Of a stretch of 64,000 nucleotides of DNA, positions 17,348-25,692 are shown piece by piece. This stretch comes from Granulicella sp. S156 (GTDB lineage: Bacteria > Acidobacteriota > Terriglobia > Terriglobales > Acidobacteriaceae). Below the pieces are notes generated by a model. It was given only the letters and a program-made list of their open reading frames with translations. It had not been told where the DNA came from and did no database searches. The translations under genes and the position numbers were made by a program. Numbering within the stretch: the first letter of the stretch is position 1; each line of letters starts with the position of its first letter. Where the stretch lies: the NCBI RefSeq assembly GCF_009766105.1, contig NZ_LMUH01000022.1, positions 638,082-702,081 on the forward strand, in the 5' to 3' direction.

Positions 17348-18415
17348 CTAATCGGTCATTCTCTGGGATTGCCCATCATTCGGGCTGGCTGAGACCGTCA
17401 ATTCAGCCAGCCAGTAGATCCCACCCGCAATTGCGATGGCCTTTTGGGCCTCCAAAACGCCGGCGGATAGCGGCAACGCGGTGCCAGCCCGGGCTCGTGC
17501 CAGCGCCTCGATCCTCATCTTTTCCACAACATGCGCAGCATAGGTAGTGCCATCGCTGCGGATCGCGTAGCGCTTAAAGACCTCTGGGTTGTTCATCGAA
17601 AGGGGCACAACAGGATCGAATCCCAGTCCCTGAAAGAACTCATCCCCGTTGGAACCCGGAACTCCAAAAATCCATGGTTCTCCCCAGGAGGCTGGCATGG
17701 TCATAGATCCTTGCGAATTCTGCTTTATGATCTCGATTCCCAGGCTATTCGCATAATCGAGGACGATCGAACTGCCTGGAGCCGAATGCGACGCGACCAT
17801 TTGCAGCATCTTCCGGACACTCTTCTCAGGCAGGTACATGCTCACACCCTCCCAGATATAAAAGGACCTCTCTCCTTCACGGAAGCCTCCCGCCTTCAGG
17901 GCGTCACGAATGCCATCTTTCGCGAAATCGAGGCTCACGTAGGTCAAATTTGGTAGAACCTCGCCCAAGACAGCCTGAATGCGGCGCTTCTTGTAATCCT
18001 GGGTGGGTTCGGCATCCACTTCCATGACGCGGCAGTGTTGGAGTAGATCCCGAAAGCGATAGGCGCGGCTATCGAATCCAGCCCCTAGAATCACGATCTG
18101 GGCAGCCCCGCTTTCGACTGCCCGCTTCAAGGCCTCATCGATGAAACGAGTTCGGAAAATCATCAAACTCACCAAGATGGCTATTGCCGGATTTTGGCTC
18201 GCTTCTGCGTAGTCCTGGGCCAATCCCGTACTGAGCGGGTGGTCGTTGATGAGCGCTAACTCATCTGGCCCTATCAACGTGTCCGCAAGAAAGTCTGGGT
18301 TCCTTACGCCCGCGTCGGGGTCGCGGGATCCGAAAGCACGAGCCGCAGCCACGAGGATAGAAGTCCGAGAAGGTAGACGATTGGGTGAACCAGGCGGCGG
18401 CGATTTATCTGCCAT
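17348..18415 (-). CDS. TIGR00027/leucine carboxyl methyltransferase-like SAM methyltransferase
   Basis: A 355-residue class I SAM methyltransferase of the LCM/PPM1-like, TIGR00027 group. The SAM loop is VILGAGFDSRAYRF; the acidic motif II is VMEVDAEPTQDYKKRRI; YIWEGVSMYLPE follows, as in this family. The start at 18415 gives MADKSPPPG with family-like spacing; an upstream ATG (18481) would add 22 residues. Many homologues make S-adenosylmethionine-dependent modifications of unknown small molecules or proteins; the substrate cannot be told from sequence. A signal peptide is absent, so it is cytoplasmic. Confidence 0.85.
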   Translation of the reverse strand: MADKSPPPGSPNRLPSRTSILVAAARAFGSRDPDAGVRNPDFLADTLIGPDELALINDHPLSTGLAQDYAEASQNPAIAILVSLMIFRTRFIDEALKRAVESGAAQIVILGAGFDSRAYRFRDLLQHCRVMEVDAEPTQDYKKRRIQAVLGEVLPNLTYVSLDFAKDGIRDALKAGGFREGERSFYIWEGVSMYLPEKSVRKMLQMVASHSAPGSSIVLDYANSLGIEIIKQNSQGSMTMPASWGEPWIFGVPGSNGDEFFQGLGFDPVVPLSMNNPEVFKRYAIRSDGTTYAAHVVEKMRIEALARARAGTALPLSAGVLEAQKAIAIAGGIYWLAELTVSASPNDGQSQRMTD

Positions 18416-18563
18416 GCCGAAATGGTAATCCAGTAATACGCTGTCTCCGCCAATCCCAATCTGTCGGAGCGGAATCCACAATAAAATAAATATTCACAGG
18501 CATCATCTGTCCGCCACGGGGTAGTAATCTGAGCTTGCTCGGCACTCCGCGACTCCCCACAAA

Positions 18564-19712
18564 ATGAAACTCACCGCCGCTCCCACCCGGCTCTTCGGCC
18601 TCGACACCCTCCGTGCGTTCGCCGTCACCATCGTCATGCTCTACCACCTTACGATCTTCGGCGAGCTGCCCTCGCGCCTCCGCATCGTCACTTCCTTCGG
18701 CTGGATGGGCGTTGACCTCTTCTTCGTCCTCAGCGGATTTCTCATTGGCCAGCAGGCGCTCAAACCCTACTTAACCCGGCAGCGGTTCTCCATCCCGGAG
18801 TTCTACCGTCGGCGCGCCTACCGCATCCTGCCCGCCTATCTCGTGGTGCTTGCACTTTACTTTCTCGTGCCCGGATGGCGAGAGGCTCCACGCCTCGCGC
18901 CGCTCTGGAAGTTCCTGACGTTCACCATGAACATCGGCTTTAGCTTTAACCGGCGAGCCTTCTCGCACGCCTGGTCGCTCTGCGTGGAAGAATATTTCTA
19001 CCTCGTGTTACCGCTGCTCGTCGCGCTGTTGATGCGTCGTCCCTCGGCCCGCAAGACCGTAGCGGTACTCGCCTCCGTCGTCCTCTTCGGCATCGGTCTC
19101 CGCGCCTTTCTCATCACGCACTATCCCGACAAGGTCTGGACCGGCATCTACTACCCCACCTATACGCGTCTCGACGGCCTCCTCACCGGAGTCGCGCTCG
19201 CCATCGTTCGCACCTTCCGCCCAGCCTGGTGGCAAACCCTTATGCAGCGGGGACACACACTATTTCTCACCGGTATTGTCTGCGTCGGCAGTGTCATCTG
19301 GATGTTTCGCAACGATGACCTTGGCAACGACACCGGCTCCGCCATGTGGGGCGTGATCTTCGGCTTCCCGCTGCTCGCGCTTGGCCTCGGACTCATCACC
19401 GCTTCCAGCGTCAGCAGGAACGGCATCCTCGCTCGCGTAAGAGTTCCCGGCGCAGAAACTATAGCCACGCTCGCCTTCAGCCTCTACCTCACCCACAAGG
19501 CCGTCGGGAATCTCGTGATGCAGCACTTCCCTCGGATCACAGCACCGCAAGGTCCAGTGTCATGGCTGCTCTATGCCGTCACATGTCTCTTAGCGGCATT
19601 GCTGCTGCACGTCGCCGTCGAGCGTCCGTTCCTTCGCCTGCGCGACCGAGCCACGCGACGCAAACCCAACTCTGCGCTCGAAAACGAAATGCGTGAGGAG
19701 CCAGCGCTGTAA
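18564..19712 (+). CDS. OafA/YrhL-type membrane acyltransferase
   Basis: A 382-residue acyltransferase family 3 membrane protein. The N-terminal GLDTLRAFAVTIVMLYHL contains the RxxA and conserved His, WMGVDLFFVLSGFLI follows, then about ten hydrophobic helices. Such proteins O-acylate surface polysaccharides or lipids at the inner membrane. It has a Pro/Arg-rich C-terminal tail. It is not adjacent to polysaccharide genes, so the acceptor is unknown. A second paralogue lies at 49630-50709. Confidence 0.9.
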   Translation: MKLTAAPTRLFGLDTLRAFAVTIVMLYHLTIFGELPSRLRIVTSFGWMGVDLFFVLSGFLIGQQALKPYLTRQRFSIPEFYRRRAYRILPAYLVVLALYFLVPGWREAPRLAPLWKFLTFTMNIGFSFNRRAFSHAWSLCVEEYFYLVLPLLVALLMRRPSARKTVAVLASVVLFGIGLRAFLITHYPDKVWTGIYYPTYTRLDGLLTGVALAIVRTFRPAWWQTLMQRGHTLFLTGIVCVGSVIWMFRNDDLGNDTGSAMWGVIFGFPLLALGLGLITASSVSRNGILARVRVPGAETIATLAFSLYLTHKAVGNLVMQHFPRITAPQGPVSWLLYAVTCLLAALLLHVAVERPFLRLRDRATRRKPNSALENEMREEPAL

Positions 19713-19758
19713 TCCTGCAGCCGGGTAGTGCCTCAGTTTGGAGTAGTAGCATGACGGC

Positions 19759-20121
19759 ATGCACTTGATTTGTCGGCACTGTTCAACCCGACTTTCAAAT
19801 GAACTCAAGCTCGTTAGCCTTTCTCAGCGCAATGAAAACGTGGGCGAAGATTTACTTCTGCGCGGAACACTGATGCAGGATGATGGTGCGTGGTTTCACA
19901 AACGGAGCGGCGAATATATCGCCAACACCGAAGATGTAATCCAAACTCACCTAACCGATGACTACAAGCGTTTAAGCGGCTGCTGCGGTCTGGACGGCTG
20001 CGATGGCCCGAACTTGCAGTGCAATGGATGTGGGGCTTATGTGGCGACTAAGATGACGGACTGCTGGCGCTCTCATTGTGTCTTCTTCGATAAGGTAGCA
20101 ACCGAAGCAATTTCAACCTGA
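19759..20121 (+). CDS. Small cysteine-rich putative zinc-binding protein
   Basis: A 120-residue protein I cannot assign. It begins MHLICRHCSTRLS with a CxxC pair, and the second half is rich in cysteines (GCCGLDGCDGPNLQCNGCG, then TDCWRSHC), implying one or more zinc sites. There is no signal peptide. It lies 46 bases after the acyltransferase on the same strand, then 95 bases before nupC. The coding region is supported by length and the motif pattern; function is unknown. Confidence 0.65.
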   Translation: MHLICRHCSTRLSNELKLVSLSQRNENVGEDLLLRGTLMQDDGAWFHKRSGEYIANTEDVIQTHLTDDYKRLSGCCGLDGCDGPNLQCNGCGAYVATKMTDCWRSHCVFFDKVATEAIST

Positions 20122-20216
20122 GGCACTGCCTGCCGCCAAAATAAATAGCCCCCGTGCAGCCCGACCCGTTACACTTCCACAATCCAACAGATTCTGTTTG
20201 ATCATCGGAGCACGCT

Positions 20217-21473
20217 TTGGGTCGTTTCACCGGACTTCTCGGACTTATCGTTTTTCTCGGACTCGCCTATGCCTTCTCCACCAACCGCCGCGCCATCCGC
20301 TGGCGGACGGTAGGCTGGGGCCTTGGGCTCCAGATCATCTTCGCCTTCCTGGTCATCAAGTGGACCTACGGACAACACATCCTCAGCTCCGTCTCCGGCG
20401 TCATCACCGGCCTCCTCGGCCACTCGGCCGACGGCTCTTCGCTTGTCTTCGGCTTTCTCGGCGCCCCCAAGAACGCGCTCAGCGTCTTCGCCTTCGCCGT
20501 GCTCCCCACCATCATCTTCGTCAGCGCCTTCTTCGCCATCCTCTACCACATCGGCCTCATGCAGCAGATCATTAAGGTCGTCGCCTGGGTCATGCAGTTC
20601 ACCATGGGCACCTCCGGCGCCGAGTCCACCAACGTCGCCGCCAGCATCTTCATGGGCCAGACCGAAGCTCCACTGACCATTCGCCCCTTCCTCAGCGGCG
20701 CCACGCGCTCCGAGCTCATGACCATCATGACCTCCGGCATGGCCCACGTCTCCGGCGGAATCATGGCCGCCTATATCCTTTTTGGAATCAATGCAAAGGA
20801 TCTACTCTCCGCCGTCATCATGACCGCCCCGGGCACCATCCTCGTCGCCAAGATGCTCGTGCCGGAGACCGAAGTTCCCGCAACCCGGGGCACCGTCAGC
20901 ATGCCGCCCAGCGAGGAGCACAAGGACGAAAACTTCATCGGCGCCATCGCCCGTGGCACCATCGACGGTGGCCAGCTGGCCTTCAACGTCGCCATCATGC
21001 TGATCAGCTTCGTCGCCCTCGTCGGCCTCTTCAACGCCATCATGCTGGGCATATCGAACGCTGCATGGACGGTGCATCTGCCGGGTACGAACCACGGCAT
21101 CCCCTTCCCGCACTCGCTCAACAATGTTCTCGGAGTCGTAGGAGCACCCGTAGCCTGGCTCATCGGCATCCCCTGGCACGAGGCCCCCGTCATCGGCAAC
21201 CTCCTCGGCACCCGCACCATCATCAACGAGTTTCTCGCCTTCAACGAACTGGGCAAGATCAAGGCCACGCTCTCCCCCCGCACCTTTTCCATCGCCACCT
21301 TCGCGCTCTGCGGCTTCGCCAACGTCGGCTCCATCGGCATGCAGATCGGCGGCATCGGAGCCCTGGTTCCCAACCGCCGCAACGACCTCGCCAAACTCGG
21401 CCTGCGCGCCATGCTCGCCGGAACCATGGCAAATCTCATGTCCGCCAGCATCGTCTCCATGCTCATCAAGTGA
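20217..21473 (+). CDS. nupC: Concentrative nucleoside transporter (NupC/CNT family)
   Basis: A 418-residue CNT permease importing nucleosides with protons or sodium. Typical motifs: GLGLQIIFAFLVIKW, GTSGAESTNVAASIFMGQTEAPL (CNT signature with the QTEAP core), then EFLAFNEL and CGFANVGSIGMQIGGIG. It starts with TTG at 20217, supported by the ATCGGAG ribosome binding site about 9 bases upstream and the family N-terminus. It is the first gene of nupC-parD-parE-punA-udk, so it supplies substrates for punA and udk. Confidence 0.95.
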   Translation: MGRFTGLLGLIVFLGLAYAFSTNRRAIRWRTVGWGLGLQIIFAFLVIKWTYGQHILSSVSGVITGLLGHSADGSSLVFGFLGAPKNALSVFAFAVLPTIIFVSAFFAILYHIGLMQQIIKVVAWVMQFTMGTSGAESTNVAASIFMGQTEAPLTIRPFLSGATRSELMTIMTSGMAHVSGGIMAAYILFGINAKDLLSAVIMTAPGTILVAKMLVPETEVPATRGTVSMPPSEEHKDENFIGAIARGTIDGGQLAFNVAIMLISFVALVGLFNAIMLGISNAAWTVHLPGTNHGIPFPHSLNNVLGVVGAPVAWLIGIPWHEAPVIGNLLGTRTIINEFLAFNELGKIKATLSPRTFSIATFALCGFANVGSIGMQIGGIGALVPNRRNDLAKLGLRAMLAGTMANLMSASIVSMLIK

Positions 21474-21525
21474 ATGTCAATCTTTGACATTTTTTGTTAT
21501 CCTGATCGCTAGGAGGACCCTACCT

Positions 21526-21771
21526 ATGAACGTCTCTCTAACCCCCGAGTTGGAACAATTTGTTGGCGACACCGTCGCCACCGGTCGCTTCAGCTCAGCC
21601 TCTGAGGTAGTCCGGGCAAGTCTGCGTATCTTTCAGGAAGAAGAACGCTGGAAGGAATACGCGCGCGCCAAAATCGCCAAAGGTCTTGAAGATGTAGCTG
21701 CGGGCAGAGTTGTGGACGGAGAAACCGCGATGAAACGAATCCGTAAGGCTGCTGCCGGAAAGTCAAGGTAG
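21526..21771 (+). CDS. parD: ParD-family antitoxin (ribbon-helix-helix)
   Basis: An 81-residue antitoxin starting MNVSLTPELEQFVGDTVATG, with the CopG/ParD ribbon-helix-helix fold (GRFSSASEVVRASLRIFQEE) and a basic C-terminal tail that would bind the toxin. The start at 21526 is fixed by AGGAGG about 8 bases upstream; an earlier in-frame ATG lacks one. The stop TAG touches the ATG of the toxin gene directly. This pair sits between nucleoside salvage genes, 52 bases after nupC. Confidence 0.92.
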   Translation: MNVSLTPELEQFVGDTVATGRFSSASEVVRASLRIFQEEERWKEYARAKIAKGLEDVAAGRVVDGETAMKRIRKAAAGKSR

Positions 21772-22089
21772 ATGGCTCTTCCCTTCGACCTGACCGAAGA
21801 CGCTGTTTACGATTTGGAAGAAGCGGTCGGTTATCTGGCCGCCGAGAATCCTCCCGCAGCGCTGAGACTAGCCGACGAACTCGAACAGACCTTCCTCTTT
21901 CTTGCTCAATGGCCATCAGCGGGGCATCGACGAGAAGACCTGATAGAGGAACCTGAACTCAGGTTCTGGTCGAACACAGATTATCTGATCGGATACTTTG
22001 GAAACCGATCTCCCATCCTCATCGTGTGCGTCCTTCACGGTTCTCGCGACGCAACCTCTATACTTGCTCCTCGTTTAGAACGCTTATGA
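21772..22089 (+). CDS. parE: ParE/RelE-superfamily toxin
   Basis: A 105-residue toxin: DLTEDAVYDLEEAVGYLA, LRLADELEQTFLFLAQWPSAGHRREDL and the C-terminal YLIGYFGNRSPILIVCVLHGSRDATSIL fit ParE/RelE-fold toxins that target gyrase or mRNA. It starts immediately at parD's stop, and its own stop TGA overlaps the punA start (ATGA at 22086-22089), so translation into punA is coupled. Catalytic residues of ParE-type toxins are not strongly conserved, so the target is uncertain. Confidence 0.9.
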   Translation: MALPFDLTEDAVYDLEEAVGYLAAENPPAALRLADELEQTFLFLAQWPSAGHRREDLIEEPELRFWSNTDYLIGYFGNRSPILIVCVLHGSRDATSILAPRLERL

Positions 22090-22946
22090 CCTTGATAGAC
22101 CAATACACCCGTTGCTCCACCGCTGCCGACCACATCCGCTCGCTGCACGCGGCCAAGCCAACCCTCGGCATCATCCTCGGCTCGGGCCTCGGCAACTTCG
22201 CCTCCCAGGTAGAAGGCGCAACGACCATCCCCTACGCCGACATCCCTGGCTGGCCGCTCTCCACTGTAGCGGGCCACTCCGGCAAGCTCGTTCTCGGAAC
22301 GATCGGCGGCGTCAACGTCGCCGTGATGCAGGGCCGCGTCCACGCCTATGAGGGCTACTCGATGGCCGAAGTCACCTTCCCCACCCGCGTGCTTGGACTG
22401 CTCGGCTGCACCGGCCTCATCGTCACCAACGCGGCAGGCGGCATCAACAAGAGCTATGGCCAGGGCGGCCTCGTCTGCATCTCCGACCACATCAACCTCA
22501 CCGGCACCAACGCCGCACTCGGCCCCAACGATGCCCGTTTCGCCCGCGTCCCCTCCGCCGGCCAGCGCTTCTTCGACATGAGCACGGCCTACTCGCCGGC
22601 GCTCCGCCAGCTCGCACACACCGAAGCCGCCAAACAGAACACCCCTCTGCCCGAGGGCGTCTACCTCGCAGTGCTTGGCCCCAGCTACGAGACCCCCGCC
22701 GAGATTCGCGCCTTCCGCACCCTCGGCGCAGACCTTGTCGGTATGAGCACCGTGCATGAGGTCATCGTCGCCCGCCACATGGGCCTCGAAGTCCTCGGCC
22801 TCTCGCTGGTCACCAACATGGCGGCAGGTGTCCTGGACGAAGCCATCAACCACGAAGAGGTCATGGAGATCGGTAAACGCGTCGAAAAGCAGTTCACGGC
22901 ACTCGTAAAGGCACTGATCCCACAGGTCGCCGCACAGATCGCATGA
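22086..22946 (+). CDS. punA: Purine nucleoside phosphorylase
   Basis: A 286-residue trimeric-type (family 2) PNP cleaving purine nucleosides to base and ribose-1-phosphate. Signatures: GIILGSGLGNF (phosphate loop), GHSGKLVLGTIGG, VTNAAGGINKSY and EVIVARHMGLEVLGLSLVTNMAAG with the base-binding residues. The start is at 22086, in the ATGA overlap with parE; a longer frame from 22026 would run inside parE and has no signal. The next gene, udk, also overlaps by ATGA. Confidence 0.95.
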   Translation: MTLIDQYTRCSTAADHIRSLHAAKPTLGIILGSGLGNFASQVEGATTIPYADIPGWPLSTVAGHSGKLVLGTIGGVNVAVMQGRVHAYEGYSMAEVTFPTRVLGLLGCTGLIVTNAAGGINKSYGQGGLVCISDHINLTGTNAALGPNDARFARVPSAGQRFFDMSTAYSPALRQLAHTEAAKQNTPLPEGVYLAVLGPSYETPAEIRAFRTLGADLVGMSTVHEVIVARHMGLEVLGLSLVTNMAAGVLDEAINHEEVMEIGKRVEKQFTALVKALIPQVAAQIA

Positions 22947-23596
22947 CCATACAGGAACCCCACCGACAGCTCAGCCTCCCCCAGAAACCGATCATCCTCG
23001 GCATCGCCGGCTGCTCCGGCTCCGGCAAGACCACCCTCGCACGCGAACTCGCCTCCCAGCTCGAAGCAACGATCTTCCCACTCGACCTCTACTACTGCGA
23101 CCTCTCGCATCTCCCTCCCGAGTCGCGCAGCGAACAAAACTTCGACCACCCGGACTCCCTGGAGAGCAAGCTCTTCATCGAGCATCTCCGCCGACTGGCC
23201 GAAGGCCATACCATCCAGCGGCCCATCTACGACTTCTCGCATCACACGCGCGTTGTAGGAACTTTTGATTCCGTCGCGCCCTCGCGGTTTGTTATCGTCG
23301 AAGGCATTCTCGCGTTGCACTATCCGGATCTCATCCCTCTCTACGACTTCAGCGTCTACGTCAATGCGCCAAACGAGATCTGCCTCAACCGCCGCATCTA
23401 CCGCGACATGCGCGAGCGCGGCCGTACAGAAGAATCGGTACGAGCTCAGTTCGAGGCCACCGCCCGCCCGATGGCCGAGCTTTACGTCCTGCCCTCACAA
23501 ACCCACGCCAACCTCATCGTCGAAGGCACCGACAACCTCGACTGGTCCATCGAACAAGTCCTCCGCGAACTCCGCAACCGTGGGCTGTTGAAGTAG
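22943..23596 (+). CDS. udk: Uridine kinase
   Basis: A 217-residue kinase phosphorylating uridine and cytidine. Walker A is GCSGSGKTTLA (residues 23-33), with the DLYYCDLSHL loop, YDFSHHTR and VIVEGILAL, then the lid-region DMRERGRTEESVRAQFE. The ATG overlaps the punA stop. Together with nupC, punA, cdd and deoA this covers uptake and salvage of nucleosides. Confidence 0.95.
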   Translation: MTIQEPHRQLSLPQKPIILGIAGCSGSGKTTLARELASQLEATIFPLDLYYCDLSHLPPESRSEQNFDHPDSLESKLFIEHLRRLAEGHTIQRPIYDFSHHTRVVGTFDSVAPSRFVIVEGILALHYPDLIPLYDFSVYVNAPNEICLNRRIYRDMRERGRTEESVRAQFEATARPMAELYVLPSQTHANLIVEGTDNLDWSIEQVLRELRNRGLLK

Positions 23597-23638
23597 CAAA
23601 AAGGTAACAATCCGGTGTCCCTTCAAAGAGGTAACAAT

Positions 23639-23717
23639 CCGGGTGCCCCATCTTCGACGCGCGTCTTTTGCGCGGCTAAGGTGGGCATCGGGCGAACGCC
23701 CGACCGCTCCTGCCCAT
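23639..23717. repeat. Dispersed repeat, GGGTGCCCCATCTTCG family, copy 2
   Basis: Second copy of the element at 7805: CCGGGTGCCCCATCTTCG, a GC-rich hairpin segment with slightly different loop, then GGTGGGCATCGGGCGAACGC and CCGACCGCTCCTGCCCAT. It sits 42 bases after the udk stop. A short direct repeat (AGGTAACAATCCGG) precedes it. Confidence 0.75.
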
Positions 23718-23799
23718 CTTTCCGTTTCCACGTATATATTTCACAGTAATAGGGGAAATGCTCTAGGCATACAATCTGTTTGTTAGCCTCTACTGGGAA

Positions 23800-24267
23800 A
23801 TGATGACGACCCTGAACCTGGCTGGTAAAACCCTCACCACACTTCCTGCGAGTGCTTTTCCGAACTCGGCAGATATTTACGTTTGTGATAACTGTGGAAG
23901 AGATATTACAAAGCACCTTCATTCCGGTCGGGCCCACGTTTGGAGAGATATGGGGCCAAATCGCTACGAATGCCTCTGTGGCCAGAGATGTCTCACCGGC
24001 GCTACGGAGTGGGATCACCTGGGAGAATGGGAAAGAAGGAGACGCTCCAGAGAAACGCTGTGGCTGGGCATCTTATCCTCCACTCCGTTCTTGCTCGTAG
24101 GCCTTCTAATTTATCTTGCGGTGAAACACTCCACGGGAACGCTGATCGGAATATCCGCCTTTGTTGTGTGCCCCTTTCTTGTAGTGAACCTGCCGTTCTG
24201 GTTTAAAGTTGCTGGATCTATTTGGAGAACCCGATTCAGCAGCGGCATCAAAGCCAAACAGACATAA
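23800..24267 (+). CDS. Small membrane protein with N-terminal zinc ribbon
   Basis: A 155-residue protein I do not recognise. Residues about 26-70 hold CDNCGRD and CLCGQRC, a likely zinc ribbon, and residues about 85-135 hold two hydrophobic helices (LWLGILSSTPFLLVGLLIYL and ISAFVVCPFLVVNLPFW), followed by a basic tail. No signal peptide. It stands alone between a repeat and a convergent gene. Confidence 0.6.
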   Translation: MMTTLNLAGKTLTTLPASAFPNSADIYVCDNCGRDITKHLHSGRAHVWRDMGPNRYECLCGQRCLTGATEWDHLGEWERRRRSRETLWLGILSSTPFLLVGLLIYLAVKHSTGTLIGISAFVVCPFLVVNLPFWFKVAGSIWRTRFSSGIKAKQT

Positions 24268-24310
24268 ACCCGAATCCCATCTGGTAATAAACCAAGCACC
24301 ATACATTTAC

Positions 24311-24346
24311 AAAATCAAAAACGGCAGAGCCCAAAGGCCCTGCCGT
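24311..24346 (-). terminator. Intrinsic terminator of the deoxyhypusine-synthase-like gene
   Basis: On the minus strand ACGGCAG pairs with CTGCCGT, with an inner GGGC/GCCC extension, followed by TTTTTGATTTTG. It lies 25 bases beyond the stop of the 24371 gene. Confidence 0.85.
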
Positions 24347-24370
24347 CTTCTAAACGCTGAGCCCTCTGTC

Positions 24371-25432
24371 TTACGCCGTAACCGGCTCCAGCACCTGCGA
24401 GAACCGCTTACCCGTACGAGCAGCAGCCGCATTCTTGTGGAACGCATAACCAGTGATCAGCGGAACCGCAATCGTCGCCTCGGAGAACACCATCTGCTCA
24501 TAGGTCAGGTCGACCTTACCCCACGAGCTGGCTTCCTTCAGCGTCGAACCCGAGAGCGCACCGTCGCGCGCATCGGCCACTGTGATCTGGATCGCGTACT
24601 TGTGCATCGAAGCCTCGACGCCAAGAATGTCCGCTGCCACCACAATGTCCTGCGCAAAGTTCTTCGGTACGCCGCCGCCGAGCATCAACAGGCCCGTCGT
24701 CGGGTTGGCGATCTTCAACTGCGTCAACTCGTAGAAGTCCTTAGCCGAGTCGATCGAAACCACCGGCTTGCCGCGGCGCGCATGCTGATGCGCCACCAGC
24801 CCGAAGCCCGCCGAGCAATCCGAGAACGCCGGACAGAAGATCGGCACGTCCTTCTCATACGCCGCCAGCACGACGGAATCGTTATTGCCGTTCTCCGGGG
24901 TGCGGCCATTCTCCTTCAGGTAGCGGCCCATCTCGGCGATGAACTCACGCGAGGAATAAGGACGCGTCTCCAAAGAGTTGGTAATCTTCTCGGTGACTTC
25001 GTCGCAAAGACGAAGCTCTTCTTCGTCGATGAACGTGTCGTAGATGCGATCGATCATCAACTCGCGCAACTCGGCATCGCCCCCGCCGTACTTGTACTCA
25101 TCGCCCGCAATGTAGTGCTTGTAGCCGAGCGCCTCGAAGAAGTCCTGGTCGACGATGTTCGCACCGGTCGAGACAATGGCATCGACCATATTGTGACGCA
25201 CCAGATCGACGATGACCTTCTGCAGGCCCGCCGAGACCATCGAACCGGCGAGGCAAAGAATGACGCCGCACTCGGTATCGCGCAGCATCATCTCATAGAT
25301 GTTCGCCGCACGCGCCAGATCGCGCGAACTGAAAGCCATGTGCGCCATGGCATCGACCAGCGCGACAACGTTGTGCTGCTTGATGTCGATGTGCTGGATC
25401 TGCTGATTGAGGAGTTCTTTTTTCGTAGACAT
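24371..25432 (-). CDS. Deoxyhypusine-synthase-family enzyme (bacterial, probably polyamine metabolism)
   Basis: A 353-residue protein of the deoxyhypusine synthase family. Visible are the nucleotide-binding GGGVPKNFAQDIVVAADILG segment, CLAGSMVSAGL and VDAIVSTGANIVDQD, and the catalytic Lys region EASSWGKVDL (Lys after WG, as in DHS). Bacteria have no eIF5A, so the archaeal/eukaryotic role does not apply; bacterial homologues have been linked to homospermidine-type aminobutyl transfer, an inference here. The start at 25432 (MSTKKELL) is preferred to an upstream ATG. It has its own intrinsic terminator. Confidence 0.85.
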   Translation of the reverse strand: MSTKKELLNQQIQHIDIKQHNVVALVDAMAHMAFSSRDLARAANIYEMMLRDTECGVILCLAGSMVSAGLQKVIVDLVRHNMVDAIVSTGANIVDQDFFEALGYKHYIAGDEYKYGGGDAELRELMIDRIYDTFIDEEELRLCDEVTEKITNSLETRPYSSREFIAEMGRYLKENGRTPENGNNDSVVLAAYEKDVPIFCPAFSDCSAGFGLVAHQHARRGKPVVSIDSAKDFYELTQLKIANPTTGLLMLGGGVPKNFAQDIVVAADILGVEASMHKYAIQITVADARDGALSGSTLKEASSWGKVDLTYEQMVFSEATIAVPLITGYAFHKNAAAARTGKRFSQVLEPVTA

Positions 25433-25548
25433 ATCGTCTATTAGAATATCGTGTTTCGGCCAGTGAGAATGCGGCAATTCTGTAAATTTCCGGCGAGGTC
25501 CGGATCCCGTTTTTCGCCGTCATCCTGAGGCGTAGCCCCCAAAAGCTT

Positions 25549-25650
25549 GTCATTTCGACCGACCAACGGGAGCGGAGAAACCCCTCGATGCAGAGCGTGA
25601 TGCAAATGTTTGTGGCGCGCTCTGCATCAAGAAACCCCTGTATTTCACGG
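25549..25650. repeat. Dispersed element, GTCATCTCGACC family, copy sharing a 38-base identity with 55 kb
   Basis: Begins TTGTCATTTCGACC and contains CTCGATGCAGAGCGTGATGC followed by AAATGTTTGTGGCGCGCT, which recurs exactly at about 55079-55116. It fills the gap between the DHS-like gene and the alpha/beta hydrolase. Non-coding; a REP/MITE-like mobile repeat is inferred. Confidence 0.7.
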
Positions 25651-25692
25651 CTGCTTGTACTACCGAAGAAGCCAAGGGACACGGGTCTTTCA

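Noticed and set aside
22026-22085. An in-frame extension of punA inside parE.
   Set aside because: It would overlap most of the end of parE; the ATGA overlap at 22086 gives the family start.
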